This document shows, one piece after another, positions 24,201 to 53,505 of a DNA stretch of 64,000 bases; positions within the stretch are counted from its first letter, which is position 1; each line of letters starts with the position of its first letter. A program made the translations under genes and the position numbers. Under the pieces are notes generated by a model. The model had not been told where the DNA came from and made no database searches. It worked only from the letters and a program-made list of their open reading frames with translations. The stretch comes from Chionis minor (lineage: Eukaryota > Chordata > Aves > Charadriiformes > Chionididae): positions 1-64,000 of the forward strand of contig VZSF01000663.1 of NCBI GenBank assembly GCA_013398295.1. Direction: 5' to 3'.

Positions 24201-24381
24201 CTGTGCGCGGATGAGCTGACCCTGCTCTGCTTTCCCTAGAGGACACAACCTGGCTGACCCCCCGTCTGTCACAGCAGTGCGGAAGCTGGAAGCGAGCATC
24301 ATCGACAGCTGGGTGAAATCTGCGGGGACAGACAGAGCGCAGGAGAAGCGCTCAGGAGCTTCGTCGCGGGGGTGGCTGTGA
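172..24381 (+). CDS. DPP7: DPP7, dipeptidyl peptidase 7 (DPP2/quiescent cell proline dipeptidase), 5' partial
   Basis: Family S28 serine peptidase that removes N-terminal X-Pro and X-Ala dipeptides in lysosomes and secretory vesicles. Coding exons seen: 172-285, 3889-4028, 4742-4905, 6795-6930, 10112-10193, 11828-11994, 13154-13214, 21857-21975, 22059-22215, 22486-22550, 23346-23416, 24240-24381. All junctions have AG/GT sites, phases agree throughout, and the joined frame gives about 471 residues. Human DPP7 is about 492, so only the signal-peptide exon is missing, upstream of the window. The charge-relay regions are visible: GGSYGG (Ser), [12 protein letters not shown] (Asp) and [10 protein letters not shown] (His). 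Several N-glycosylation sequons occur (GNET, YNSS, INLT, NNVT, INSS), fitting a lumenal protein. The intron at 13215-21856 houses an antisense kelch gene. No frameshift or stop is seen, so the gene looks functional. Confidence 0.95.
402..994 (-). mobile_element. Solo ERV LTR-like repeat, avian type, minus orientation
   Basis: Read on the minus strand it begins tgttgtggtttcagctggga, the typical opening of a common avian ERV LTR. A U3-like stretch follows (the complement of ggaatatccctttggtcag). Near 520-535 there is an attaaa-type poly(A) signal, and the end is a GC-rich U5-like stretch carrying gagcgagcgg. No internal gag/pol or primer-binding site is seen, so it is a solo LTR. It is clearly diverged and both boundaries are approximate. 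It lies in the first DPP7 intron of the window, antisense to DPP7. Confidence 0.65.
2808..3393 (+). mobile_element. CR1 LINE fragment
   Basis: Contains the CR1 3' landmarks in plus order: ggagcggggccagaggaggc, gttcagcctgaagaagagaa, aggaagaaattcttgactgt, gccccatccctggaggttca, then ccttccaaactattctatga. Diverged and 5' truncated. Lies in the DPP7 intron at 286-3888. Confidence 0.85.
3889..4028 (+). CDS. DPP7: DPP7 coding exon
   Basis: Encodes [20 protein letters not shown] and onward to LVIFAEH. The [12 protein letters not shown] block is a hallmark of S28 peptidases. The exon enters in phase 1 and leaves in phase 0 at gagcat/gtgagt. Confidence 0.93.
4742..4905 (+). CDS. DPP7: DPP7 coding exon
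   Basis: Begins [10 protein letters not shown] and ends VIAFGG plus the first two bases (AG) of the catalytic serine codon. The donor is ggcag/gtaaag. The RYYG motif and the [11 protein letters not shown] helix are conserved in the family. Confidence 0.93.
4906..6794. other. DPP7 intron with short telomere-like tract only
   Basis: Apart from the TTAGGG-like tract near its left end, no repeat, exon or signal was recognised. Confidence 0.5.
5362..5388 (+). repeat. Short interstitial telomere-like tract
   Basis: Two TCAGGG-like units followed by two TTAGGG units and a partial, about four hexamers in all. It is too short to be a telomere remnant with certainty. Intronic in DPP7 (4906-6794). Confidence 0.6.
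6795..6930 (+). CDS. DPP7: DPP7 coding exon with catalytic serine
   Basis: Completes the Ser codon of GGSYGG with its first base, then reads [20 protein letters not shown] and ends FFRDVTA at gca/gtaagt. The nucleophile codon is therefore interrupted by the preceding intron (phase 2). Confidence 0.93.
7065..7410 (+). mobile_element. CR1 LINE 3' fragment
   Basis: About 345 bases of CR1 3' end, running from ctacaactccctgaaaggag to the tail cttccaacccaagtgattct and atgattcta. It is the subfamily with gtggtgctgagggacatggg. Inserted in the DPP7 intron at 6931-10111, sense to DPP7. Confidence 0.88.
8397..8442. repeat. Tandem duplication of a 23-bp unit
   Basis: Two adjacent copies (8397-8419 and 8420-8442) of a unit beginning gtact and ending gcaatgtgt, differing at two positions. 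Simple local duplication within an intron. Confidence 0.8.
10112..10193 (+). CDS. DPP7: DPP7 coding exon
   Basis: Encodes [20 protein letters not shown] and KDLGLSG. It lies between cttcag and g/gtaagg and leaves in phase 1. It belongs to the helical SKS-type cap domain. Confidence 0.9.
10194..11827. other. DPP7 intron, nothing recognised
   Basis: GC-moderate sequence with long chance frames on both strands, including 220 minus codons at 11006-11668, without domains or splice support. No repeat was identified. Confidence 0.5.
11828..11994 (+). CDS. DPP7: DPP7 coding exon
   Basis: Encodes [17 protein letters not shown], then [20 protein letters not shown] and LPANPVK. The MMDYPY and LPANPVK blocks are strongly conserved. 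Donor gaag/gtgagt, phase 0. Confidence 0.93.
11995..13153. other. DPP7 intron, nothing recognised
   Basis: Intron between the MMDYPY exon and the short VGCEQ exon. Only short chance frames; no repeat recognised. Confidence 0.5.
13154..13214 (+). CDS. DPP7: DPP7 coding exon (short)
   Basis: Sixty-one bases encoding [20 protein letters not shown] plus one base, between atccag and gttg/gtgagt. The next intron is the long one containing the kelch gene. Confidence 0.9.
13636..14420 (-). mobile_element. CR1 LINE fragment with RT C-terminal coding part
   Basis: Starts with the inverted 3' tail (atcatagagtgatagaatca) and ends in reverse-transcriptase C-terminal sequence read on the minus strand ([20 protein letters not shown]). 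About 785 bases. The minus frame stays open for 114 codons (14071-14415), almost matching the copy at 38236-39176. Lies in the big DPP7 intron, downstream of the nested kelch gene's stop. Confidence 0.9.
14805..15203 (-). CDS. Kelch-like gene, last coding exon
   Basis: Begins after tttgcag with [20 protein letters not shown], includes the last blade [12 protein letters not shown] and [11 protein letters not shown], and then a basic low-complexity tail. The stop is at 14805-14807. The minus frame stays open upstream to 15494, but that part is intron. Confidence 0.9.
   Translation of the reverse strand: MEEWIHVNETECYCPVSNQWTTLMLSPFNCCQFSIAAHNTTLYLTGGGSLQHRQKDDSVFLYDTEGQVLKKASPLPKALVDHASCMIKLSPVNAAGETGRGTKGSPAGRRKKSTPSLFVPKKQESHSASEKK
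14805..20887 (-). CDS. BTB-BACK-kelch (KLHL family) protein, nested antisense inside a DPP7 intron
   Basis: Four coding exons on the minus strand: 20887-19829, 18620-18368, 16521-16361 and 15203-14805. All junctions have GT-AG sites and matching phases, giving 623 residues, usual for KLHL proteins. A BTB domain ([20 protein letters not shown], about residues 20-130) is followed by a BACK domain (about 135-240). Six kelch blades follow, with Gly-Gly doublets VTGG, VIGG, AVGGG, ISGGF, CIGG and LTGGG. The tail is basic (GRRKKS). BTB-kelch proteins are usually CUL3 ubiquitin-ligase substrate adaptors; the substrate here is unknown. The first ATG in frame is at 20887; a second at 20863 has a better Kozak context (ggcATGg) and would give 615 residues. 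Which KLHL member it is cannot be settled by eye. No breaks, so it looks functional. Confidence 0.9.
16361..16521 (-). CDS. Kelch-like gene, coding exon 3
   Basis: Encodes [20 protein letters not shown] and onward to [13 protein letters not shown], between ttctag and aaagga/gtaagt on the minus strand. Frame is continuous with both neighbours. Confidence 0.88.
17299..17362. repeat. (TA)n-rich palindromic microsatellite
   Basis: Three TA-repeat blocks separated by ctcctttt and aaggtg, partly self-complementary. Lies in the second intron of the nested kelch gene. Confidence 0.75.
18368..18620 (-). CDS. Kelch-like gene, coding exon 2
   Basis: Begins after cctag with [20 protein letters not shown], then has blades [12 protein letters not shown] and HKGILYIS. 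It leaves in phase 1 at ttcag/gtgaca. The ATG inside it at 18581 is internal, not a start. Confidence 0.9.
19829..20887 (-). CDS. Kelch-like gene, coding exon 1
   Basis: Encodes the BTB domain, the BACK domain ([20 protein letters not shown]) and the first kelch blade and a half ([20 protein letters not shown], then [14 protein letters not shown]). It ends at aatgag/gtaaga on the minus strand, phase 0. The frame is open further upstream to a GTG at 20941, but that is not an initiator in a vertebrate. Confidence 0.92.
21857..21975 (+). CDS. DPP7: DPP7 coding exon
   Basis: Encodes [20 protein letters not shown] and [20 protein letters not shown]. The [10 protein letters not shown] cysteine block matches the human enzyme closely. 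Donor atcag/gtgagg, phase 0. Confidence 0.93.
22059..22215 (+). CDS. DPP7: DPP7 coding exon
   Basis: Encodes [20 protein letters not shown], continuing to LQTNFWGG, with two N-glycosylation sequons. It follows a very short intron of 83 bases. Donor aggag/gtgagt, phase 1. Confidence 0.93.
22486..22550 (+). CDS. DPP7: DPP7 coding exon with catalytic aspartate
   Basis: Encodes [20 protein letters not shown] and GG. The Asp of LDPW is the charge-relay acid by family comparison. It ends ggtggg/gtaagc, phase 0. Confidence 0.93.
23346..23416 (+). CDS. DPP7: DPP7 coding exon with catalytic histidine
   Basis: Encodes [20 protein letters not shown] and LDLR. The His pair of GGAHHLDLR contains the catalytic base by family comparison. 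The final Arg codon is split across the next intron. Confidence 0.93.
23570..23848 (+). mobile_element. CR1 LINE 3' fragment
   Basis: Starts near ggaagaaacaggacaagagg and ends with the tail gtgagtctgtgattctatga. Same subfamily as the copy at 7065-7410. In the last DPP7 intron (23417-24239), sense to DPP7. Confidence 0.87.
24240..24381 (+). CDS. DPP7: DPP7 last coding exon
   Basis: Encodes [20 protein letters not shown] and onward to SSRGWL, then TGA at 24379-24381. The end is basic and Ser-rich and is poorly conserved, as usual in this family. Confidence 0.9.
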
Positions 24382-24645
24382 GCAGATCCAGCCCCACAGG
24401 CTCCAGCAGGAACGCGAGGCAGCCACCAGGACACAGAGAGACACGGCCGCCCGCTGAGCTGTGCCCACGCTGCTGGAGATGGTTGCACAGTGGTGGCAGC
24501 TCACCTTTTTGAGGTGTCCCTCCTGCCCCTCATCCAGCATCAAAAGAAAAGCAAAAGGCCAAATTGCTGACTGAAGCCAAAACTGCATTGCGTGGATTTT
24601 GTGCTCACCTGCTTGGAAGGAGAAAGCGTTATAAATGGTGGAAAC

Positions 24646-24651
24646 AATAAA
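24646..24651 (+). terminator. DPP7: DPP7 polyadenylation signal AATAAA
   Basis: Canonical AATAAA 265 bases after the DPP7 stop codon, giving a short 3'UTR. No competing signal occurs between the stop and this site. Confidence 0.75.
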
Positions 24652-27600
24652 AGCTTGCCTGAGGGCCCATGAATCATCACTGTCCTGAACAGTATGGTTG
24701 CAGGAGGCACTTGAAGGCTGAAGCTAAATTATTTTTAGACAAAAAGTAAATACTACATGACTAGTGGAAGAGCAGAGGTATGGTCATTACTTACACGGGT
24801 TCACAGGGGTCTCCACAAGTGACCAGGTACACATCAGCCTCACCCAGTGCAGCGGGTTTGGGATTTTGGGTTTTAACTTGCACAGATCTCCGTTTGCTGA
24901 GCTGGAGATTTACACAAAGTAATCCCAGCATGTGCTGCTGCCACTCAGGAGCTGTGTATCAGTGATCAGTAAAGCACACTTCCACTTGAGACGTCATCAG
25001 ATCTTTTTAAAATAAATTACAAGTTTATTAAAGTGTGTAATAGAATTTCATGGCTTGGTAGTATAACCAAAGATGATAAAAAAGGATACTTCTCACCTTC
25101 CCAGGTGGAGTAAACCCATCTTTGCACATAAACAGGTTGGTTCTTACCTACTGGAATTACTATGCACCAAATAAATACCAGCATAATTGCAAAAATATTA
25201 AATCCCAGTAATCAATTGGCGGCAGCTGATCCATTTACAATGATTTTAGGAGCTATTGGAAAGCCTCCTGGGTCATCAAAGGCTTCTGTTACTTCGACAG
25301 GCAAAGCCACAGCATTGCTTCAGCCTCCGTGACACGGCGCAAGCAGGAGCCTTTGTGTTACTTGCGCTGCGGGGTGCTCCCTGCCACCGCAGCACCGTTG
25401 TGTCCCAGAGCCACGGCATCAGTCACGGAGGGTATTTCGCAATATCCGTGTGCTGACAAAAGGGGGGTTTTGCACACAACCTGCTTCCCTCTTCCCTGTT
25501 CTGAAGTACAAAAGGCCAAAGCTTCTGCTCCCCACGCCCCGCTGAGGAGTGCCAGGAGGGAGGAAGGGGAGGGAGCAGAGCAGGAGCAGATGAAGCAGAT
25601 GAAGTCCACTCACCACAGCTCTCAGGGATGTATGCACAAATGAAGGGCAACAAATGAAAGACCTGATTAGTCAAACTCCAGCCCCCAGAGAAAAATGCTT
25701 TTAGGCAGTGGAACGACATCCTCAGTAAGACCCGTATCCTCCATTTGTGATGACAAAAACCTCGCGCATCCGCTAAGAGCTGTCAACGCCCGTTTGCTCG
25801 TACTGATGCCAGGCTTGGGGTTTGTTGCTGGAACCGTGGCTGCCCGTTCCAACCCTACCGAGACGCTAGGACCCAGTACTCGCCCTCCGTGCCCACAGAC
25901 CCCCCTGGACTTTTCCCAAATTTAGATTTAGAATTCCTCAGGACTAGCACCACATTTTAAAAAAAAAAAAAAAGCAGACAGCAGTGGACGTGTCTGCTGC
26001 ATCTTGCTTATGTTACCTTTCCAACAGCATCCTTGGCTCCCAGCGTGCAGGCACCCGACCTAAACCACCTGGCAGCGCGTTAAAGCCGTTCAGTACGAGC
26101 CTCTCGGAAGGAATCGGCAAGTTACCACCTCTGGCCACTGCATCGCTTTGTGCCTTTGAGTGAACAGAGGCCCAAGTGCCTTTTGACCTTCCAGAAGGAT
26201 GAGAGTTCTTTAATCCTCTTCCAATGGACGGTACTAATCTCTTATTTTCCTCTTGCTGATACTACTTCCCCCAAAGGAATCCACATAGCGCGAGGGACAC
26301 AAATGGTTTGATTTACGTGGAAGGAGGAACTAAAGGCTTTCAGATGCTATGGCAAAGGGATAAACATGATATACATGGACTTCCGCACAGATGATAGATG
26401 AGTGGCCATAAAAATAATTACAAAAACAGGCTTCAGAAACTGTCAGAAGCCAGTGCCACCAAAGCCCATAATGTTTTGAAGCTTTGGGCAGGGAAGAATG
26501 GGATCTGAGCAGGCAGCCCTAGTTCCATGGTGCTCCCTGAGCTGAAGGAAGAGCCCAACAGCAGCAGTCACCACTCACCGCAGGAACGCTGCTTGTGGCT
26601 GAACCGCAGGGAACACAAAGATGGAGTGCAAGGAGAGCACCTCCTGTGGGGGGAGCCCCCGTGCTCGTTTAAGACCTGTACTAGTGGGGTTGTTGAAAAA
26701 AGCCACCCTATCGTCACATATCAGCATGAGGAACATGACCAAGATGGGAATATTGCACCAAACAGAAAGAAAAGTCTCTCTGGTCACACGCCTTTAAGTC
26801 AGAGCTTGAAAACTGATCGTGCAAAGCGGCAGTTTTTCTCAGCAAGCCAAAGTCATCAGTTTCTGAAGAACTCGGGGTTGGTTTTGAGCGGAAGCTGAGG
26901 CCTTCAGACTTTGACAATAAGCCATGCAGCGCCCCATTGCTGTGCCCACACCCACTGCTGCTTCTCAGTGAAAGTCGGGCAGGGGTATTTTTTGTATAAT
27001 TTTAATTAGGCAACGCACGCAAGCTCTTGGAGAGAAACCAAGGCAGCTCTTTGTACAAAAGGAACAGAATCAGTGGCTGAAGAGATGGCCTTTCCACAAC
27101 ACTTGACTGAAGCATCAGAAGCCCAGCAGTACATTGAACCACCCAAATGGATTACAGACCCTGCAGTGAAGGCTTTGGTTCAAAGAACCACGGAGTACTC
27201 AAAATTCAAAGACATGCAAAGGTTCTGTTGTGCTGGGGGAGCACATGGGGGAATTGAGGTGGGCTGTGAAGCTCAGAGACTAATCTGACACAAGACAGTA
27301 CGTTAAGGAAGTAAAGATAAATAAGCTATTTAAAGTCACCTTTGCAAAAGAACAGGAAGAAGCAGATGAACTTTTATCAAATTATTTCACACGTTATACA
27401 GAAGTCTGAAACAAGCATTTGTTCTCAAAGGCTGAGCGAGCTGAACAATTTTAACTTCAGATTTAAAGGATGAGGACAGCAAAGCCACACTTTGCACAGA
27501 AATTCTGTTTCCCAGGAAGAATGACATAGAAAATAAATCAGTTGGACCAAGAGGCTCAGCTAAAAGAGCGTTTGGGAAAGCGATGATTTATTTTTCTCTC

Positions 27601-29510
27601 CTTCAACTCATGATGAAATTAATTGTTACTCTCAAGTCACTCGGCAAAAAAAATAGAAGACTCACACAGTCCCATTTGTAGGGTCAGTTACATTAAGACT
27701 TCAAAATAAGATTTATGGTGAGCATTTACATGGAACCCACTTTCTAAGAAATCTCTTTGTTTCTTCAGTAGGCTGCCATACAGGTGAACCACCAAACTCT
27801 GGAAGTTTTACAATCCATAGCAAAGTTATTACGGGTTCAATACTAGCTTCAATCAAAGGCACAAGGCCAAAGTCAGTAGGGCCACGGTAGTCTCACTGAA
27901 TTTATCTCCCCTCCCTTTTCTTTTTCTTTTTTAACCTCCAGTGTTAAGCCTCCAGCTTTTAGCCAGAGCTCAGCTCCCCAGTAACACGAACCTGCTCCAC
28001 AAACAAAACCACTGAAAGTGTTTCCTCCCACCTTGCAACAGCATTTTCCATCTTCACTGATATGTCAAAGAAAACAAAAGTCTTGGGAACAAATCAGTTG
28101 TGCACACAGAGACTACAGCTACCGGATTCCCCTGCACACAAGTGAGAAACTGAGTTCCAGAGTTACTGGTGGCATGTGAACTGGGCAAACATTAACATTC
28201 TGCACAAACTTGTCACGTCTTGCAAATTCCAAGGTCCCTTTGATGCCAGAAAAAGGTGCATGGAAATAATTTGTAGACTTCTGCCATTTCCATAAGCCAT
28301 CATTAGTAAATGGTATGATAAATATTCTTTAAGAGACTTAAATAGTGGTCCCAAGGGTAACTTCTGACTTCAGCGAATGGAACTGATCAGCGTACAACAA
28401 ATAAAGACGCATCTTAATTTACGTATCAAAGGTTACAAACAATATAAAACACACATACCCCTCTCAGCCACTGGAAAATTAACCATTAGAGTCAGATTTA
28501 ATTAGTTCCATTTAGCAGCCCTGGATGTAGAGGGGGCTGTACCTCAGTCACTACCTGCACCTGCGTACTTCCCATGTTCCCATTAACGTGAGGGGAAACG
28601 ACATTTTGGTGCGAACAGCCTCTTTAAGAAACATGAACAAGCACATTTCTGAGAACTTATCTCTAAATACAGGACTGTCCAAGTAGCTACAAAACCAAAA
28701 GGAAAAGCACTACAAAAAGCCGATTTCCAAATCCATGGTTTAAAATCTATTTGCACGTATAAAAATGAAAGATCCCAGGGTTCAGATAAGACTCTGAAAA
28801 AAAACCCAACTGGGTATGCTTTGTCTTCAAGCAACTGAACAGATTTAACTAATTCTATTGGGACCAGGAATTGTAATATATTTAGACTGTTTTTAATGCT
28901 ACTAATGAAAACACTTCTATCCAAAGTACTGCTACGGAGAAAAAAAAAAAAAAAAAGACAATTTCTCCACAGTTCAAAAAATGATGAATAACATGAACTT
29001 TGCTGTACAGCTGTAAGCTTGTTTTGAATCAACAAACACCTTACAATGCAGTATTTGGACAGGAAGGGACGGAAGGAGGCTGACTTAGAATTATACCTAA
29101 TGTGCTCCCAAGCTTTCCCAGTGCTCAACCTCAGAAAGCAGCTTTCAGTCAGAATACCTGAGTCTAACTGACGCAAATAATATATAAAATGCATGTGTAG
29201 TTTCATTTGCGTTTCACATTATCTCCTGCATTCTGCAGATAAGTTAAAAAACTGCAATACCTCTACAAAATTATATACCACTTTGAGCCAAACCAGCAGC
29301 AAATTCTTTTCCATCGTTCATTTCCGCCACAGCTCGAACAGATCGTCCAAAGTGCTTTATAAAATTAAGACACAGTACAACAGAGGCTTTGCTGCCACTT
29401 CCTTCTTCTAGCGTGATGCAGCAGAGCTCGGCAGTTTGGAATGAGATCAGAGCATCAGTAGCAATACTGACAACTTTTGTTTCTACCTCGGACAACGTTA
29501 CAGTTCTTTG
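24652..29510. other. Convergent interval DPP7 / MAN1B1, no gene or repeat recognised
   Basis: Nearly 5 kb between the two convergent genes. No CR1, no LTR and no convincing coding exon were seen on either strand. It holds poly(A) tracts (about 25955-25975 and 28940-28956). AATAAA occurs on + at 25011-25016, and the minus equivalents (TTTATT) lie at 25024-25029 and 27587-27592. Part may be an alternative long 3'UTR of MAN1B1. Confidence 0.5.
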
Positions 29511-29516
29511 TTTATT
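29511..29516 (-). terminator. MAN1B1: Candidate MAN1B1 polyadenylation signal
   Basis: TTTATT on the plus strand is AATAAA on the minus strand, 480 bases after the MAN1B1 stop and the first canonical hexamer met. Further minus-strand hexamers at 27587-27592 and 25024-25029 are alternatives. Confidence 0.45.
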
Positions 29517-29995
29517 CCACTTACCACCTGAAACACTGTAGGTTCTGCTGAAGGAATGGCACTGTCACTGAGTGTTTCGGTGAATCCAGAATAAACCAGA
29601 AACCTGTAGGCTACACTCCTTCTCTCCAGGGACAAGCCTGCGCTGTAAGACAACTTGCTGCATTCCCAATATTTAATGAGTATTTAGTAAGACTGACATA
29701 AGCGAGTTCTGGTTCACCAGAGCCCTGTGAATGTCATGGTCCACACTACAATTATTCTCTGAACCTCATCATCAATACCAGGAAAACCAGCTCAGCGTGG
29801 TACAGCTTGTCCCAGAACCAGGGATTAGATTTAAGACTGACATGACTTCTCCAAACCAGAGATGCTTTCCCAAAGGTTTTGTTGTTTTGTTTTAAGCCAA
29901 AAAAAGGTGCAATACAGCATCTCTCCTCAAACCCTGAAAAGTAAAGTGACTTGAAGATAAAAACACCCCCACTGGAAGGTCTGCTGACACCCAGC

Positions 29996-50853
<20,858 letters not shown>

Positions 50854-50862
50854 AGCGGCGCC

Positions 50863-50895
50863 TCAGGGCCCGCCGCCCCGCGCGCCGGCCGCCAT
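50863..50895 (-). other. Ten-codon upstream reading frame in the MAN1B1 5' leader
   Basis: ATG at 50895 (context atcATGg) opens MAAGARGGGP and stops at TGA 50865-50863, nine bases before the MAN1B1 ATG and in the same frame. It looks like the remains of, or an alternative to, the longer MAA-starting N-terminus of the mammalian protein. Confidence 0.55.
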
Positions 50896-51337
50896 GATCC
50901 CGCGCCTCCCAGCACAGAGCGGGCTGGAGCGGCCGCTTCCGGGTGCCGCTCTGGCCCGAGAGCACGTCCGGGACTCTATGGCGCCCCTAGCAACCGCCGC
51001 ACCGCCCCTGGTAACAACGGCCGCCGGGCCCAGCCCAGCGCAGCGGCGGCGCGGGGCCTCCACCTCCTCACGGCGGGCGGGAGGCGGCAGCTGCGGCCAT
51101 CACCGCCTCCCGCAGCGCTGGTGCCACGGGCGGACAGAGCTCTCGGCACGGGCCTCCTCCCAGGCCGAGCGCAGCCGGCGGGCACCCCGCCACGGGCACC
51201 GCGGGGGGACGGGGGGGCTCAAGGCTGAATTTCTTTCGCTCTTTCCCCGTGCTGGGCCTCGCTTTACCCACTGTCACCATGTAGGTCACCACCGCCTTGC
51301 CCTGCCCAGCAAGGACCTCACCAGCCTGGGTGGGAAA

Positions 51338-51528
51338 CCATAGAACAGTTATAGTTGGAAGGACCTTAAAGACCATCCCGTTCCAACCCCCCTTCCATAG
51401 GCAGGGACACCTTCCACTAAACCAGGTTGCTCCAAGCCCCATCCAACCTGGCCTTGAACCTCCAGGGATGGGGCAGCCACAGCTTCTCTGGGCAACCCCG
51501 GCCAGGGGCTCACCAGCCTCACAGTAAA
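51338..51528 (-). mobile_element. CR1 LINE 3' fragment
   Basis: Inverted 3' end, accatagaacagttatagtt through aggttgctccaagccccatc to ctcaccagcctcacagtaaa. About 190 bases. It lies upstream of the MAN1B1 CpG island. Confidence 0.85.
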
Positions 51529-52423
51529 TGAGACATAACGAGGAGCTGGGAGCGCTCGCTTTCCCTCTGTGTTGTGAGATTATAATATAGAAACCAGCCA
51601 CAGAAATACTGGCATGAAAGAAACATAAATGGAAATGTGCAAAAACCAGCTCGATGACAATTCGAAGGGCACGCATGCTGCCATCAGCCAGGCTCGGGAA
51701 GGTGGAGCTCCCACCCAGCTTGGAGAAGCCCACAGTAAGGCCACAGCACCAGCCACGCGGCAGGCGACACCGTGTCCCGACAGGAGAAGGACACACCACA
51801 GACACCATTGCTCCTCCCGCCAGGAAGGCAAGTACGGCCAGGGCAACCCCAAACAACTGCTGCCTCCCAGGGGGTGGAGAAGAGCTGTCTAATGTCATTG
51901 TCACCCGCCAGTGAGAACACCAGAGCCGCGTTTGACAGCCAGCACCCTCCATCTGCTGCATCACGCGCACACGGTCCTGGGCAAACACCACAGGAACATG
52001 GTCCTGAGAGGAGACAACTGAAATCTGTGAGAGGATGCGCAGGAGTGACTGAAAAGCAACTTGAGCAGTTGCGTAAATAAACTCTTCCGTAAGATCTGGC
52101 ACTGAATTCCGGTACTCGGAAGAATCTGTCCCACACAATTCCTTCCCTCACTTGCTTCTCCCAACAACCCCCCAGCCCTTTGTCACTGCCTGAGTAAATA
52201 ATTCTCCGCATCTTCAGCGGGGCGGAGAAGGGATGTTGGAAGTGGGCAGAGAGTAATAGGGAAGAGCGCCGTTTAGTGATGTACATACAGATTTCAAGGC
52301 CACAACAAGACTGTGGTTTTGTAATAACCATTACTTCTAGGTCAGGTTCATAGTCCAACAGGAAGAAGAAAGCATTGAAGAGCATTATGAAGCATTAAAG
52401 TCTAATTTTGTCATTAAGACAAA

Positions 52424-52448
52424 AGTCTTAAAGCATTGCTTTAAGACT
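52424..52448. repeat. Perfect 12-bp-arm palindrome
   Basis: agtcttaaagca, one spacer base, then tgctttaagact: a perfect inverted repeat. A second overlapping inverted pair (ttaagac / gtcttaa) lies just to its left. It could form a small hairpin. Confidence 0.8.
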
Positions 52449-52609
52449 ACTGCTTTCAGTGCTGCCACTGCATTCACCTTCAGCCCTGCCTAACTATTCA
52501 GTTAACATGCATCCTTTGAGCCTTTAAATTTGGAATCCACCTCACACTAGGTTTCCAGATAAAACTGAAAATTGGGTGTTTTTCTGAGCATTTCATGATT
52601 AAAAAAACC

Positions 52610-52692
52610 TCCATGGCAGGGGGCATGGAACTAGATGATCTTCAAGGTTCCTTCCAACCTAAACCATTCAGTGATTTTAAACCATTCTAGTA
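52610..52692 (+). mobile_element. Short CR1 3' end remnant
   Basis: Contains catggaactagatgatcttc and ttccttccaacctaaaccat, the last 80 bases of a CR1 3' end, with a degraded tail. Intergenic. Confidence 0.7.
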
Positions 52693-53499
52693 GAAATGAA
52701 CACTGCACATAAAGAAGCTGAGGAACAATTTAGCAGGTCTGAAGCATGCATTCATTTTTAGTATTTATTTTCCTATCACAGGAAACTACTGATTCATGTA
52801 GCTTAAAAACACATTAAAAACCTCAGCAGCCTTTATATGGGTGCCAAGAGAGAAACATGGGGCGAAATAGGTAAGGAAGGAAGAATATCTGCTTCTGACC
52901 TTTGCTGGGTTCAGCACTAAACCCCCCAAAAAAAGGACAATCTGTCATTTGCGAAAAATTACTGACTTCCCCTACTAATTGTTCTATAAATAGAGCTCTG
53001 TTCAAAAAGTGCCTGTCAGTGGGAAGCCAAACAAAAGTTGGGCCCCTGTGAGCACTCGTTACCTACACAACAGCTGCGAAAGCCTGACTCAGATCCACAT
53101 CACTCAAATCTACTTTAAATGAAAGAAAACCACACACCACCCACAATTAAACTCCCTCCTCCCTGCAGTAAACTGACTTGAAAAGTTTGGGGAAAAAAAA
53201 AACAAACCAAAAAAAACCCAAAACAAAAAAACAGGATTGCAAGCAAGAAGAGAGTCTTCCGTTTTCTGATGAAAAAATACATCCCATAATGTCAAATCCC
53301 TTCAGGAATTACCCTCTGCGGAGTCCCAAAGGGTACTCCTGCACATCTGAAGCCTGGAGCCCCCAGCCGTGCCAGCAGTCACACTGCCTCAGTGTCCCGC
53401 AGCTGTGGTGACAACACCCACGACACGCAGTGACAAAGACAACAAGTGGATTTTCCTCACAGACAAGAAACACAGACACATAGAAATCACAGTAACATC

Positions 53500-53505
53500 T
53501 TTATT
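53500..53505 (-). terminator. UAP1L1: Candidate UAP1L1 polyadenylation signal
   Basis: TTTATT on plus (AATAAA on minus), 2.1 kb beyond the UAP1L1 stop and followed by A/T-rich sequence. The interval 53506-55622 has no other recognised content and would be the 3'UTR. Confidence 0.4.

Larger units (their letters stand above)
51529..53499. other. Intergenic, no gene confirmed
   Basis: Between the MAN1B1 promoter and the probable UAP1L1 3' end. A minus frame 52138-51906 reads MCGTDSSEY (from a TTG) and contains an amphipathic stretch TEEFIYATAQVAFQSLLRIL, but it has no ATG start and runs on into the CR1. No promoter or splice pattern was confirmed. Confidence 0.4.

Noticed and set aside
28583..29206. 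207-codon minus frame beyond MAN1B1
   Set aside because: Contains a poly-Phe run made by a genomic poly(A) tract and has no family feature; likely chance or UTR sequence.
51068..52138. 356-codon minus frame as a gene
   Set aside because: Begins at TTG, reads antisense through a CR1 and into the MAN1B1 CpG island; at most its first 75 codons merit a look.
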